The notes below the pieces were generated by a model that did no database searches, was not told where the DNA came from, and was given only the letters and a program-made list of their open reading frames with translations. Of a stretch of 64,000 nt of DNA, positions 17,593 through 26,201 are shown piece by piece. A program made the position numbers and the translations under genes. The first letter of the stretch is position 1; every line of letters starts with the position of its first letter. This DNA comes from Microvirga lotononidis (GTDB taxonomy: Bacteria > Pseudomonadota > Alphaproteobacteria > Rhizobiales > Beijerinckiaceae): contig NZ_CP141048.1 of NCBI RefSeq assembly GCF_034627025.1, forward strand, positions 2,864,001 to 2,928,000. The letters are read 5' to 3'.

Positions 17593-18669
17593 TTAGGAAG
17601 AGGAAGACAGGGCAGGCAAGCCGGGCACGGCGCCGATCGTCTCATGTGTAACGGCCAAAACCTTAAACAGATCACCCATGCCGGTCGGTCCGCGCTCCGT
17701 TAGCCGTGAGAGCGCCTGGTCGATAGTGGCGGCTTGCGTAGGCGTGCCCCGAGCCTTCAGGGCGGTGGCGCGCGCTTCGATGCCGAGAGACCGGAGGAAG
17801 TCGCCCTGGGTGACGATACCGTGAGCCCTGGCACCCTGCACGACGGCGGCCTGGGCGAGGCGGTGAAAGTCGACGTGGGTCGTAAGATCCGCTTCCCCCG
17901 GTTCATCGAGAGGGTCGACTGGCTTATGCGCCTTGAGCGCCTGCAGCGTGTCTCCGAAGGCCGGGCCCCAATAGCCGTAATCGAGGATCAGGGCCGCGCC
18001 CCCGTCGCGTCCCAGCCGTCCGGCTAGCTCGCTCATCACGTCGATGGAGGCGCCCGGCCATTCGAGGATGTCGCCGGGCTTCAACGGCGCGCCGAGGGCG
18101 GGCTCCGGCTCCGGACGCAGGCCGAAGATCAGGCGCTCGTTCTCGATACCGACGAGCCGCTCGCACCAGCCGCGCTCCGTGCCGACGAACTGGCGCACGG
18201 GCAGGGCGTCGAAGAACTCGTTGGCGACGAGCAGGGTCGGGCCCGGCGGCACGTCCTCGATCCGGTCATGCCAGTGCAGGGAGAAGCCCGAGGCAGCGAG
18301 GGCTTCCTGCTGCTTCTCTCGCAAGGACGGGCTCGTCTCGACCAGATGCACCGTGGCGGCAGCCTTGAAGTCGGGCAGCAGTCGTGTCGCCCGCAGCAGG
18401 TCGGCCATGAGGGTGCCGCGGCCCGGCCCCGGCTCGACGAGCCGGCAGCCGGAGGGGCGTCCCATCCCGTTCCAGATCTCCATCAGCCAGAGGCCGATAA
18501 GCTCGCCGAACATCTGGCTGATCTCGGGAGCGGTGGTGAAGTCGCCGGCGGCGCCCAGCGGATCGCGGGTGGCGTAGTAGTGCCTCAGGCACAGGCTCAT
18601 GTAGCGCTCGACCGTGATCGGCCCCTCGAGGGCGATCGTCTCACGTAAGGTATCCTTCATCGGGCTCAC
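17593..18669 (-). CDS. SAM-dependent methyltransferase, MidA/NDUFAF7 family
   Basis: A 358-residue protein starting at a GTG that overlaps the lgt stop (GTGA); an ATG three codons later is the alternative. GDFTTAPEISQMFGE and the SAM motif LVEPGPGRGTLMAD identify the NDUFAF7/MidA family, whose mitochondrial member dimethylates an arginine in complex I. In bacteria the target is not settled. Its length is normal and it is coupled to lgt upstream and pgeF downstream. Confidence 0.9.
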   Translation of the reverse strand: MSPMKDTLRETIALEGPITVERYMSLCLRHYYATRDPLGAAGDFTTAPEISQMFGELIGLWLMEIWNGMGRPSGCRLVEPGPGRGTLMADLLRATRLLPDFKAAATVHLVETSPSLREKQQEALAASGFSLHWHDRIEDVPPGPTLLVANEFFDALPVRQFVGTERGWCERLVGIENERLIFGLRPEPEPALGAPLKPGDILEWPGASIDVMSELAGRLGRDGGAALILDYGYWGPAFGDTLQALKAHKPVDPLDEPGEADLTTHVDFHRLAQAAVVQGARAHGIVTQGDFLRSLGIEARATALKARGTPTQAATIDQALSRLTERGPTGMGDLFKVLAVTHETIGAVPGLPALSSSS

Positions 18670-19523
18670 GCGGCCTCGGCGGTCTTGGAGGGGCGGGTGT
18701 AGCCGCGCATGGCCATGACGATGAGGCCCGCGCCGATGAGCGCCATGGGAATGGACAGGAGCATGCCCATGGTGATGCCGCCGCTGAGCGCCTGGACGGA
18801 GGATCCGAACAGGAAGCCGAGTTGCGCGTCCGGCTCGCGGAAGAACTCGCAGACGATGCGGGCGACGGCATAGCCCAGCACGAAGATGCCCCCGAGAAGG
18901 CCCGGGCGACGGAAGCCGAAGCTCCGCGCGGCGACGGCCATGACGAGGAACAGGATCAGGCCTTCCCCGAAAGCCTCATAGAGCTGGCTCGGATGGCGGG
19001 GCTCGGGACCTGCATGGGGAAAGACCACCGCGTACGGAAAGTCAGGGGCGGGGCGGCCCCAGAGCTCGCCGTTGATGAAGTTGGCGATGCGGCCGAAGAA
19101 CAGGCCGATCGGCGTGACCACGGATGCCATGTCGAGCATGGCCAGCGGGTTGAGTCCCCGCGAGCGGGAGAAGAGCACGATGGCGAGCACCGATCCCAGG
19201 AAGCCCCCATGGAAGGACATGCCGCCGCGCCAGATCGCGAAGATTTCCAGCGGATGGGAGAGGTAGGAGCCCAGATTGTAGAACAGCACGTAACCAATCC
19301 GGCCGCCCAGCACGACGCCGAGCGCCACCCAGACGATGAGGTCGTCCACATCCAGGGGCTTGGGCTGCTTCAAGTCGCCCCAGAGTTCGGCCTTCGCCGC
19401 GAGACGCTTGGCGTAGAACCAGCCGCCCAGGAGGCCGGCCACATAGGCCAGCGCATACCAGCGGATCGCGAAGGGGCCGATGGAAATCGCCACGGGATCG
19501 ATGAGGGGAAAGGAGAGCGGCAT
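18666..19523 (-). CDS. lgt: Phosphatidylglycerol--prolipoprotein diacylglyceryl transferase
   Basis: A 285-residue inner-membrane enzyme that transfers diacylglycerol to the lipobox cysteine of prolipoproteins. About seven membrane segments can be seen. The Lgt signature GRIANFINGELWGRP is present, as are the conserved MSFHGGF segment and RHPSQLYEA. It is the first gene of the lgt-midA-pgeF run. Confidence 0.95.
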   Translation of the reverse strand: MPLSFPLIDPVAISIGPFAIRWYALAYVAGLLGGWFYAKRLAAKAELWGDLKQPKPLDVDDLIVWVALGVVLGGRIGYVLFYNLGSYLSHPLEIFAIWRGGMSFHGGFLGSVLAIVLFSRSRGLNPLAMLDMASVVTPIGLFFGRIANFINGELWGRPAPDFPYAVVFPHAGPEPRHPSQLYEAFGEGLILFLVMAVAARSFGFRRPGLLGGIFVLGYAVARIVCEFFREPDAQLGFLFGSSVQALSGGITMGMLLSIPMALIGAGLIVMAMRGYTRPSKTAEAA

Positions 19524-19658
19524 GAGCAGGCCTTGTTCGAAAGCATCGCCATTGGACCCGTGGGGCCAAGGACGTCAACCCTGTTGCAGTTTGTGGCAAA
19601 TGCGCCCATGTGTGAGCTTCCAGGGGCTCAGGGCCCGTCGAACGCTGTGGATTTTCCC

Positions 19659-19937
19659 ATGACCCAATCGTCCAACCGGATCTTCGATGAACTCGCCCGT
19701 TTCGCCACCGATGCCGCAGGCGCTGCCCAGGGTGTCCGGCGGGAGGTCGAGACCGTGGTCCGCAGCCAGTTCGAGCGCCTGATCAAGGATATGGACGTCG
19801 CCACCCGCGAGGAGGTCGAGGTTCTGCGCGAGATGGTGGTGGCCGCCCGCGAAGAGAACGAGCGGCTCGAAGCCCGGGTCAAGGACCTCGAGGCGAAGCT
19901 CGCTTCCACGGCCGGCGTGAACCCCGCGACGCCCTGA
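19659..19937 (+). CDS. ubiK: Ubiquinone biosynthesis accessory factor (UbiK/BMFP family)
   Basis: A 92-residue small protein starting at the ATG at 19659. The first part carries an amphipathic helix with FDELARFATDAAGAAQG, and the second half is a coiled coil (EEVEVLREMVVAAREENERL). This matches the BMFP/UbiK family, which trimerises, binds membranes and assists aerobic ubiquinone synthesis. It is embedded at the end of a longer frame that runs antisense to lgt; only this segment shows protein-like conservation. It diverges from lgt, an arrangement seen in related genomes. Confidence 0.82.
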   Translation: MTQSSNRIFDELARFATDAAGAAQGVRREVETVVRSQFERLIKDMDVATREEVEVLREMVVAAREENERLEARVKDLEAKLASTAGVNPATP

Positions 19938-20072
19938 TCCCGATGGGAATCCGCCCTGCGTCCGGCGCGGGTCTCCTGCTGTGGACAGGTGAATCCCGCG
20001 CATTGTGACGAAGGCTGAAATCTAAGACTGTCGATTCATCAGCTGATTCGAGGCGGCGGCAGCGGGATCGCG

Positions 20073-20161
20073 GAATACCGAAGGTATTCTGAGTACTTCT
20101 TTCGAATAGTCCCCGGATCTACGCAATGGTGTTGCCCGATATGTTTACCATCATCGGGCAA
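20073..20161 (+). promoter_or_regulatory. Two hairpins upstream of the YbjN-family gene
   Basis: A small palindrome GAATACC-GAA-GGTATTC (20073-20089) is followed by a 9-bp perfect stem TTGCCCGAT / ATCGGGCAA with a 12-base loop (20132-20161). The second ends 19 bases before the start codon. They may structure the leader of the mRNA; no known riboswitch class was recognised. Confidence 0.4.
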
Positions 20162-20180
20162 TTCAGCATCCAGGATCGAC

Positions 20181-20681
20181 ATGTCGCAGATTCATCTTGA
20201 AATCGACCGCTCGGAGCATCCCCTGGATGTGGTCGAGCGCCTCGCTTCCCTGCGGCATTGGATCTTCGACCGGGCCGAAGCGGACGAGATGTCGATCTCC
20301 GTGGCAGGCCGCTGGGCCGATTACGACGTCGCCTTTACGTGGATCGAGGACGTGGAGGCCATGCACATGGCCTGCGCCTTCGATCTCAAGGTCCCGGAGC
20401 GGCGGCGCCAGGAAGTGCTCCAGCTCATTTCCTCCGTCAACGAGCAGCTCTGGGTCGGGCATTTCGATCTGTGGAGCACGGAAAACGTGGTGATGTTCCG
20501 CCATGCCCTGCTGCTGGCAGGCGGTGCCGATCCGACCGACGGGCAGTGCGAAACCATGCTGCGCGTCGCGGTCGAGGCCTGCGAGCGGTATTTCCAGGCC
20601 TTCCAGTTCGTGATCTGGGCTGGCAAGTCTGCCCGCGAGGCTCTCGATTCCGTCCTGTTCGAGACCGAGGGCGAGGCCTGA
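20181..20681 (+). CDS. YbjN domain-containing protein
   Basis: A 166-residue soluble protein. The YbjN family fold (related to type III secretion chaperones) is suggested by the acidic helix-sheet pattern and by WVGHFDLWSTENVVMFRHALL. YbjN proteins in alphaproteobacteria are broadly conserved, with a regulatory or chaperone role not established. AGGATCGAC precedes the ATG. It sits directly upstream of proC, the usual neighbour in this order, and may share its transcript. Confidence 0.85.
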   Translation: MSQIHLEIDRSEHPLDVVERLASLRHWIFDRAEADEMSISVAGRWADYDVAFTWIEDVEAMHMACAFDLKVPERRRQEVLQLISSVNEQLWVGHFDLWSTENVVMFRHALLLAGGADPTDGQCETMLRVAVEACERYFQAFQFVIWAGKSAREALDSVLFETEGEA

Positions 20682-20754
20682 GGTCCAACTCGACAGGGCG
20701 GGGCGGCCGTGAATACAGTGCGGCCTCATCATTTCATCCTGCCAGGTCAAGCCC

Positions 20755-21582
20755 ATGCCGTCGAACGTATCGCATCTGCCGTCATCCCTCATCCTCGTCG
20801 GCGCCGGCAAGATGGGCGGCTCCATGCTGGAGGGCTGGCTCAAGGTCGGCGTGAAGCCTGAGGGCGTCACGGTTCTCGATCCGCGTCCTTCCGAGGAAAT
20901 GACCCGATTCTGCCGCGAGAAGGGCATCGCGCTGAACCCTTCGGATCCCGCGGCGGCGGACGTGCTGGTCCTGGCGATCAAGCCGCAGATGCTCGACGAG
21001 GCCGCGCCTGCGCTGAACGGCCTTCTCGGACCGCAGACCCTCATCATCTCGATCCTGGCCGGCAAGACGATCGGCGATCTGCGCTCCAGGCTTCCTGCTT
21101 CCAGTGCCATCGTGCGCGCCATGCCGAACCTGCCCGCCAGCATCGGGCGTGGAGCGACCGGAGCCGCCGTGAACGAGAAGGTGAGCGAGACGCAGCGCCT
21201 GACCGCAGACGCGCTCCTGAGCAGCAACGGCATCGTCGAATGGCTCCCCTCGGAAGACCTGATCGATGCGGTCACGGCGCTCTCGGGGTCCGGGCCGGCC
21301 TACGTGTTCCATCTGGTCGAGTGCTTGGCCGAGGCCGGAACGGCTGCCGGCCTTCCGCCTGACCTGGCTCGGCGCCTGGCGCGGGCCACGGTGACCGGCG
21401 CGGGGGAACTTCTGTTCCAGAGCGACCTGCCGCCCGCCACGCTCCGGCAGAATGTCACCTCGCCCGGCGGCACCACGGCGGCGGCGCTCGAAGTCCTCAT
21501 GCGCGACCCGGACGGGCTGAAGGCGCTCATGCGCGAAGCCGTGGCGGCGGCCAAGCGGCGGGCCGAGGAACTCGCGGGCTAG
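20755..21582 (+). CDS. proC: Pyrroline-5-carboxylate reductase
   Basis: A 275-residue enzyme catalysing the last step of proline synthesis. It has an N-terminal Rossmann motif (LVGAGKMGGSMLEGWL), MPNLPASIGRG in the middle and the C-terminal signature VTSPGGTTAAALEVL. Its length is normal. It lies 73 bases after the ybjN-family gene and 66 bases before a TetR regulator. Confidence 0.95.
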   Translation: MPSNVSHLPSSLILVGAGKMGGSMLEGWLKVGVKPEGVTVLDPRPSEEMTRFCREKGIALNPSDPAAADVLVLAIKPQMLDEAAPALNGLLGPQTLIISILAGKTIGDLRSRLPASSAIVRAMPNLPASIGRGATGAAVNEKVSETQRLTADALLSSNGIVEWLPSEDLIDAVTALSGSGPAYVFHLVECLAEAGTAAGLPPDLARRLARATVTGAGELLFQSDLPPATLRQNVTSPGGTTAAALEVLMRDPDGLKALMREAVAAAKRRAEELAG

Positions 21583-21648
21583 AACCTTGGGGTTGCTGCG
21601 GTCCGCCCCTAGATTAAGTCTCAACGGCAAATATTCAGGAGACGGATC

Positions 21649-22356
21649 ATGACCGCTGACGTTCCCAAGGATAAGCGCAAGGCCATCGTCGAGGCGCTCA
21701 TGGATCTCGCCGCGCGGCAGCCTTGGCACGAAATCGAGATCGGCGACGTGGCGAAGGCCGCCCATGTGTCGCTGGCCGAGTTCCGCGATCTCTTTCCCTC
21801 GAAGGGTGCCGTCCTCGGCGCGCTGTCGCGCCAGATCGACCGCCAGGTGCTGGAGGGAACGACCGACGATCTCGCGGGCGAGCCTGCGCGCGAGCGCATC
21901 TTCGATGTGTTGATGCGCCGCTTCGATGCCCTTGAGCCCTATAAGCAGGCTCTGCGGCGGATCTTCCAGGATCTGCAATACGACCCCGTCTCGCTCGCCG
22001 CTCTCAATCAGGTTTCGCTCAATTCCCAGCGCTTCATGCTGGCAGCGGCGGGCATCGACACGGAAGGGCCGCTCGGAAAGCTGAAGCTCCAGGGCGCCGT
22101 CCTGGTCTTCGCCAACACTATGCGCACGTGGCTCGACGACGACGATCCGACCCTCGCCAAGACCATGGCGCGGCTCGACCGCGAGCTGCGCCGCGCCGAG
22201 CGCATCCTGGAAGGAGCCGAGGATCTGCGCCGCCTGAGCGCGCCCCTGCGTGCCGTCGGACGTGCCCTCATGCAGGGGCGCAGGCCGACACGGCCGGAAA
22301 CGCGCCGCACCGAAGACGGCAACGGCGATGCGCAGAATCCCGCGGCGGCGATTTGA
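21649..22356 (+). CDS. TetR/AcrR family transcriptional regulator
   Basis: A 235-residue regulator. The N-terminal helix-turn-helix (about residues 10-55) includes IEIGDVAKAAHVSLAEFRDLFPSK, the TetR pattern with an atypical LAEFRDLF recognition helix. A ligand-binding helical domain follows, then a basic tail (ALMQGRRPTRPETRR). The ligand and targets are unknown. It overlaps nothing but is close to csaA (19 bases), so the two may be co-transcribed. Confidence 0.82.
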   Translation: MTADVPKDKRKAIVEALMDLAARQPWHEIEIGDVAKAAHVSLAEFRDLFPSKGAVLGALSRQIDRQVLEGTTDDLAGEPARERIFDVLMRRFDALEPYKQALRRIFQDLQYDPVSLAALNQVSLNSQRFMLAAAGIDTEGPLGKLKLQGAVLVFANTMRTWLDDDDPTLAKTMARLDRELRRAERILEGAEDLRRLSAPLRAVGRALMQGRRPTRPETRRTEDGNGDAQNPAAAI

Positions 22357-22375
22357 ACAGGAGCAAGGGGCAAAG

Positions 22376-22735
22376 ATGGATCAGGCGGGTTCGACGGCGG
22401 CGCCCATCACGTTCGACGATTTCCTGAAGGTCGACATTCGTGTCGGCCGGATCGTTGGCGTGGAGCCGTTTCCTCAGGCGCGCAAGCCCGCGTTCAAGCT
22501 CACCATCGATTTCGGCGCGGAGATCGGTACCAAGCGGTCCTCGGCGCAGATCACGGTGAACCATTCCCCGGACGATCTCGTGGGATCGCTGGTGATGGCG
22601 GTGGTGAATTTTCCACCGCGCCAGATCGGACCGTTCATGTCGGAAGTGCTGACGCTCGGCGTGCCGGATGCCAATGGCGACGTCATGCTGATCCGCCCGG
22701 ACCGCGACGTGCCGGTGGGCGGGAGGCTTTACTGA
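22376..22735 (+). CDS. csaA: tRNA-binding domain protein (CsaA-like chaperone)
   Basis: A 119-residue OB-fold protein. FDDFLKVDIRVGRIVGVEPFP is the tRNA-binding (EMAP-II/CsaA) signature, and SAQITVNHSPDDLVG and LTLGVPD are also typical. In Bacillus, CsaA acts as an export-related chaperone; in proteobacteria its role is less clear. The ATG at 22376 has an AGGAGCAAGG ribosome site. The full domain is intact. Confidence 0.88.
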   Translation: MDQAGSTAAPITFDDFLKVDIRVGRIVGVEPFPQARKPAFKLTIDFGAEIGTKRSSAQITVNHSPDDLVGSLVMAVVNFPPRQIGPFMSEVLTLGVPDANGDVMLIRPDRDVPVGGRLY

Positions 22736-22789
22736 GATCTGGCCCGATCCTCGAGGCAGGACAATCTGTATTGTCCGTCAGGAGCATCG

Positions 22790-23398
22790 ATGAATGCGTT
22801 TCGGAAGGTGATCGGCGTGCTTCCCGGCTGCTTCGTCCTGGTGCTCGGATCTGAAGCGGCAATGGCGCAGGCGCCTTCCTTCTCCTGCGATAAGGCGAAG
22901 GCTGGCAGTATCGAAGAGATGATCTGCACCGATACGGCTTTGTCGTCGCTCGATCGCAAGCTTGCCGACGTTTATGCCCAAGCCGCTCGTCAAGCGGAGA
23001 AAGAGCAGCCACCCGTGCTGCAGGCGGAACAGCGCGGGTGGATCAAGGGACGCGACGAGTGCTGGAAAAGCGATGACAGACGTGGCTGCGTGGAAGGAGA
23101 ATATGTCCGCCGCATCGCAGAATTGCAGGCGCGCTATCGGCTCGTTCCCAGCATCGGTCCCGTGACCTTCGCTTGCGACGGCGATCCGCGCAACGAGGTC
23201 GTCGTCACGTTCTTCCAGACCGATCCGTCGACCATGATCGCCGAGCGCGGCGACAGCGTCTCGCTGATGTATGTTCAGCCGTCGGGAAGCGGTGCGCGTT
23301 ATCAGGGGCGCAACGAGAGCTTCTGGGAGCATCAGGGCGAAGCGCTTGTGGTATGGGGCTATCGCGCCCCCGAGATGCACTGCAAGAAGGTGCGCTGA
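22790..23398 (+). CDS. Secreted lysozyme inhibitor with LprI and MliC domains
   Basis: A 202-residue protein with a Sec signal ending at EAAMAQ. Residues about 28-110 form an LprI (DUF1311) domain with paired cysteines (IEEMICTDTALSSLDRKLA, GWIKGRDECW). The remainder resembles MliC, the inhibitor of c-type lysozyme, starting VTFACDGDPRNEVVVTF and ending with a cysteine near the C-terminus. It probably protects peptidoglycan from host or competitor lysozyme in the periplasm. The two-domain combination is notable. The gene converges with the sensor kinase gene. Confidence 0.8.
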   Translation: MNAFRKVIGVLPGCFVLVLGSEAAMAQAPSFSCDKAKAGSIEEMICTDTALSSLDRKLADVYAQAARQAEKEQPPVLQAEQRGWIKGRDECWKSDDRRGCVEGEYVRRIAELQARYRLVPSIGPVTFACDGDPRNEVVVTFFQTDPSTMIAERGDSVSLMYVQPSGSGARYQGRNESFWEHQGEALVVWGYRAPEMHCKKVR

Positions 23399-23404
23399 CG
23401 GGTC

Positions 23405-24772
23405 TCAGGCCGGCAGGCGCACCGTCGCGCGCAGGCCTCCGAGCGGGCTGTCGCCCAGCACGATGTCGCCGCCATGGGACCGGGCGACGTCCCGGGCGAT
23501 GGCGAGGCCGAGGCCCGATCCGCCTTCGTCCTGATTGCGCGCTTCATCCAGCCGCACGAAGGGCTTGAAGACTTCCTCACGCATCTCGGGCGGGATGCCG
23601 GGGCCGTCGTCGTCCACATGCAGAACGAGCCAGCGCGTTTCGTGATTGGCCGTGATCTCGATCTGGTCGCCATGGCGCGCCGCATTGCCGACCAGGTTGA
23701 AAAGAAGGCGACGGAATGCATCCGGGCGAACGGTGATGATGGGATCCCCGATGATGTCGAGTTCCGTCACATGGCCCTGCCGCTCTGCATCCGACTGAAC
23801 CTCCTCGAGGAGCTGCCGCAGATCCGTCGCGACCGCCTGCTCGCCCGCATCGCCGCCGTCGCCCCGCGCGAAGGCGAGATAGCCTTCGAGCATCCGGCTC
23901 ATCTCGTCCACGTCGCGCTTGAGGTCCTCCACTTCCGGTGTCTGGCCGAGGAAGACGAGCGAGAGCTTGAAGCGCGTGAGAATGGTGCGCAGGTCGTGGC
24001 TCACGCCGTTCAGCATGGTGGTGCGCTGTTCGATGTTGCGCTCGATGCGCCGCTTCATCTCGAGGAAGGCGTGGCCGGCCTGGCGCACCTCGCGCGCACC
24101 GCGCGGGCGGAACTCGATCTCGCGTCCCTTGCCCAGGGCCTCGGCGGCCTCGGCGAGGCGCAGGATCGGTCTGATCTGATTGCGCAGGAACAGGATCGCG
24201 ATGCCGAGCAGCACGAAGGACGAGCCGCCCATCCATACGAGAAAGATGTGCGAGTTCGATGCATAGGCCTGGCTTCGCCGCGCCAGAACGCGCATGACGT
24301 CGTTCTGATCGAGCTTGATGCGGATCTCCACATAGCTCGAGCGACCGACCGTATCGATCCAGTACGGACGATCGATCTGGCGCCGCAACTCGTCGGTCAG
24401 GGTTTCGTCGAGAATGTCGAAGAAGGGTTTGGGGCCGGGCGGCGGCAGGTCGGTGTTGCGCAGGATGTCGACGTCGAGCTGCAGTCGTTCCGACGCGATG
24501 CGGGACAGGGTGCTCGCATCCTTGTCCTGCGGGTAGCTCTCGTAGATGTCGATGAGGGCCGCGATATCGGCGGTCACCGCCGAGGACAGGCGCCGGGTGA
24601 CGAGCTGATAATGGCGCTCCATGAACACGTAGGCGACGACGGATTGCAGCAGGATGACGGGCGCGATGATGATGATGAGCGCGCGGGCGTAGAGCCCTTT
24701 CGGCAGGAAGCGGCCGAACCAGCGCGCGGCGTGGTCGAGAGGCGAATAGCGCAGGGTCGCTCCGATCTTCAT
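23405..24772 (-). CDS. Membrane sensor histidine kinase (EnvZ-like)
   Basis: A 455-residue kinase. Membrane segments at about 31-50 and 177-197 flank a 125-residue periplasmic sensor; a HAMP domain (198-250), HisKA with H259 in GVSHDLRTILTRF and HATPase (DDDGPGIPPEMREEVFKPF) follow. The proline usually found after the H-box DLRT is replaced by isoleucine, a variant I associate with alphaproteobacterial EnvZ relatives. The start overlaps petR by four bases. It presumably phosphorylates the PetR regulator. The signal is unknown. Confidence 0.9.
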   Translation of the reverse strand: MKIGATLRYSPLDHAARWFGRFLPKGLYARALIIIIAPVILLQSVVAYVFMERHYQLVTRRLSSAVTADIAALIDIYESYPQDKDASTLSRIASERLQLDVDILRNTDLPPPGPKPFFDILDETLTDELRRQIDRPYWIDTVGRSSYVEIRIKLDQNDVMRVLARRSQAYASNSHIFLVWMGGSSFVLLGIAILFLRNQIRPILRLAEAAEALGKGREIEFRPRGAREVRQAGHAFLEMKRRIERNIEQRTTMLNGVSHDLRTILTRFKLSLVFLGQTPEVEDLKRDVDEMSRMLEGYLAFARGDGGDAGEQAVATDLRQLLEEVQSDAERQGHVTELDIIGDPIITVRPDAFRRLLFNLVGNAARHGDQIEITANHETRWLVLHVDDDGPGIPPEMREEVFKPFVRLDEARNQDEGGSGLGLAIARDVARSHGGDIVLGDSPLGGLRATVRLPA

Positions 24773-25485
24773 CGGTCGATCACGAGGCGATAGCCGATAC
24801 CGCGCACGGTCTGAAGGAAGGTGGGATTGGCGGGGTCGATCTCGATCTTGCGCCGCAACCGGTTGATCTGCACGTCCACCGTGCGCTCGTTGGCCGCGAT
24901 GCCGTTGCCGGCAAGCGCCTCGCGCGGAACGTTGTCGCCGGCATGGCTGCCGAGGATCGTCAGGATCTCGCGCTCCCGCTCCGTGATGCGCACCATTTCG
25001 TCCCCGCGCCGCAGCTCCCCGCGGTCGAAGCGATACGAGAACGGACCGAAATGGATGATCTCCGGTGCGTCGTCGCCCGGCGCGCCCGGCACGGGCAGGG
25101 CTCGCTTGAGGATGTTGCCAAGGCGCAGCAGGAGCTCGCGCGGCTCGAAGGGCTTGGGCAGATAATCGTCCGCGCCGATTTCAAGTCCCGTCACCCGGTC
25201 GGAGGCATCCGCCCGGGCCGTGAGCATCAGGATCGGGACCTGCGAATGCTCGCGTAAGGAGCGGGCGTAGTCGAACCCCGTCTCCCCGGGCATCATCACA
25301 TCGAGCACGAGGGCGTCGAACACGAAATTGCCCGCTTTCGCCCGTGCCTCGGCCGCGCTGGCGGCTGCGGTGACCCGGTAGCCGTTCTCGGTGAGAAAGC
25401 GAGTCAGAAGGTCGCGCAGGCGGCGGTCGTCGTCCACCACCAGCACGTGCGGGGCATGGTCGGGAATGTCGATGCGTGCGTCCAT
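24769..25485 (-). CDS. petR: OmpR-family response regulator (PetR-like)
   Basis: A 238-residue regulator with a receiver domain (acidic pocket VVDDD, phospho-acceptor D62 in LDVMMPGETG) and an OmpR winged helix whose recognition region includes NERTVDVQINRLRRKIE. Its position between a MarR-type gene and an EnvZ-like kinase, and next to ilvE, matches the PetP-PetR locus of alphaproteobacteria. In Rhodobacter capsulatus, PetR is linked to respiratory and photosynthetic growth. The name is by synteny and family and is not proven here. Confidence 0.85.
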   Translation of the reverse strand: MDARIDIPDHAPHVLVVDDDRRLRDLLTRFLTENGYRVTAAASAAEARAKAGNFVFDALVLDVMMPGETGFDYARSLREHSQVPILMLTARADASDRVTGLEIGADDYLPKPFEPRELLLRLGNILKRALPVPGAPGDDAPEIIHFGPFSYRFDRGELRRGDEMVRITEREREILTILGSHAGDNVPREALAGNGIAANERTVDVQINRLRRKIEIDPANPTFLQTVRGIGYRLVIDR

Positions 25486-25518
25486 CAGGCTTCAAGCTGC
25501 TTTGTCGGATCCTGCTTA

Positions 25519-26040
25519 TCAGGTTTTCTTGGGACCGAATACGAGCTGCTTCACATGGGCGTTGTCGTCCGGATCGATGAGGCTCAGAAGGTAGCGGCTG
25601 ACCGTTTCCTTCGCCTCCGGGTCCATGTCCGACAGGGCCCGCATGATGCGGCGGGTCTGCAGCTTGGCGAGCTTCAAGGCCAAATCGTGGCCCTTGGACG
25701 TGGCGAAGAGAAGCCGCTGGCGCCGGTCGGACGTGCCCATCCGGCTCTCGATGAAGTCCTTTTCGATGAGTTCCTTCAGGACCCGGTTGAGGCTCTGCTT
25801 CGTGATCCTCAGAATGTCCAGGAGTTCAGCGATCGTCAGGCCCGGCTGCCGGCTGACGAAGTGCAGGACCCGGTGATGGGCCCGTCCGAAGCCGTACTCG
25901 TCCAGGATTCTGTCGGGATCGCTGACGAAGTCGCGATAGGCGAAGAAAAACAATTCGATGAGGTCGTAGGCGGGCTGCTCGACCAGAACATCCTTGCCGG
26001 GTTGCTGAGCCTTCAAAGCCGGAATTGCGTCTGGCACCAT
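25519..26040 (-). CDS. petP: MarR family regulator (PetP-like)
   Basis: A 173-residue winged-helix regulator with LTIAELLDILRITKQSLNRVLKELIEKDFI as the DNA-binding region and the wing SDRRQRLLFATSKG. It starts the three-gene unit petP-petR-kinase. A perfect palindrome 16-36 bases upstream of its ATG is a likely autoregulatory operator and also lies in the shared intergenic region with ilvE. The family is certain; the PetP assignment rests on synteny. Confidence 0.85.
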   Translation of the reverse strand: MVPDAIPALKAQQPGKDVLVEQPAYDLIELFFFAYRDFVSDPDRILDEYGFGRAHHRVLHFVSRQPGLTIAELLDILRITKQSLNRVLKELIEKDFIESRMGTSDRRQRLLFATSKGHDLALKLAKLQTRRIMRALSDMDPEAKETVSRYLLSLIDPDDNAHVKQLVFGPKKT

Positions 26041-26055
26041 CCTGTTCCCAATTTT

Positions 26056-26076
26056 TATGTCAGCCTTGTTGACATA
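26056..26076. promoter_or_regulatory. Probable MarR (PetP) operator
   Basis: A perfect inverted repeat with 7-bp arms TATGTCA / TGACATA and a 7-base spacer (centre 26066). It lies just upstream of the MarR-type gene and within the divergent ilvE control region. The size and symmetry suit a MarR dimer. Confidence 0.6.
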
Positions 26077-26201
26077 TCTCAGGACGATTGTTACTCGTCA
26101 AGCCGCTTCGGCGAAATGAATGAAATTGAAATCGCCCGTTAGCGAACCGGAAATTACACGGCCCCGGTTGCCACAAAGGTCGGCATTCAAGGAGAAGAAC
26201 G

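Noticed and set aside
18822..19658. Upstream part of a 371-codon frame ending in ubiK
   Set aside because: Antisense to lgt with shadow composition; only the last 92 codons look like a protein, so ubiK starts at 19659.
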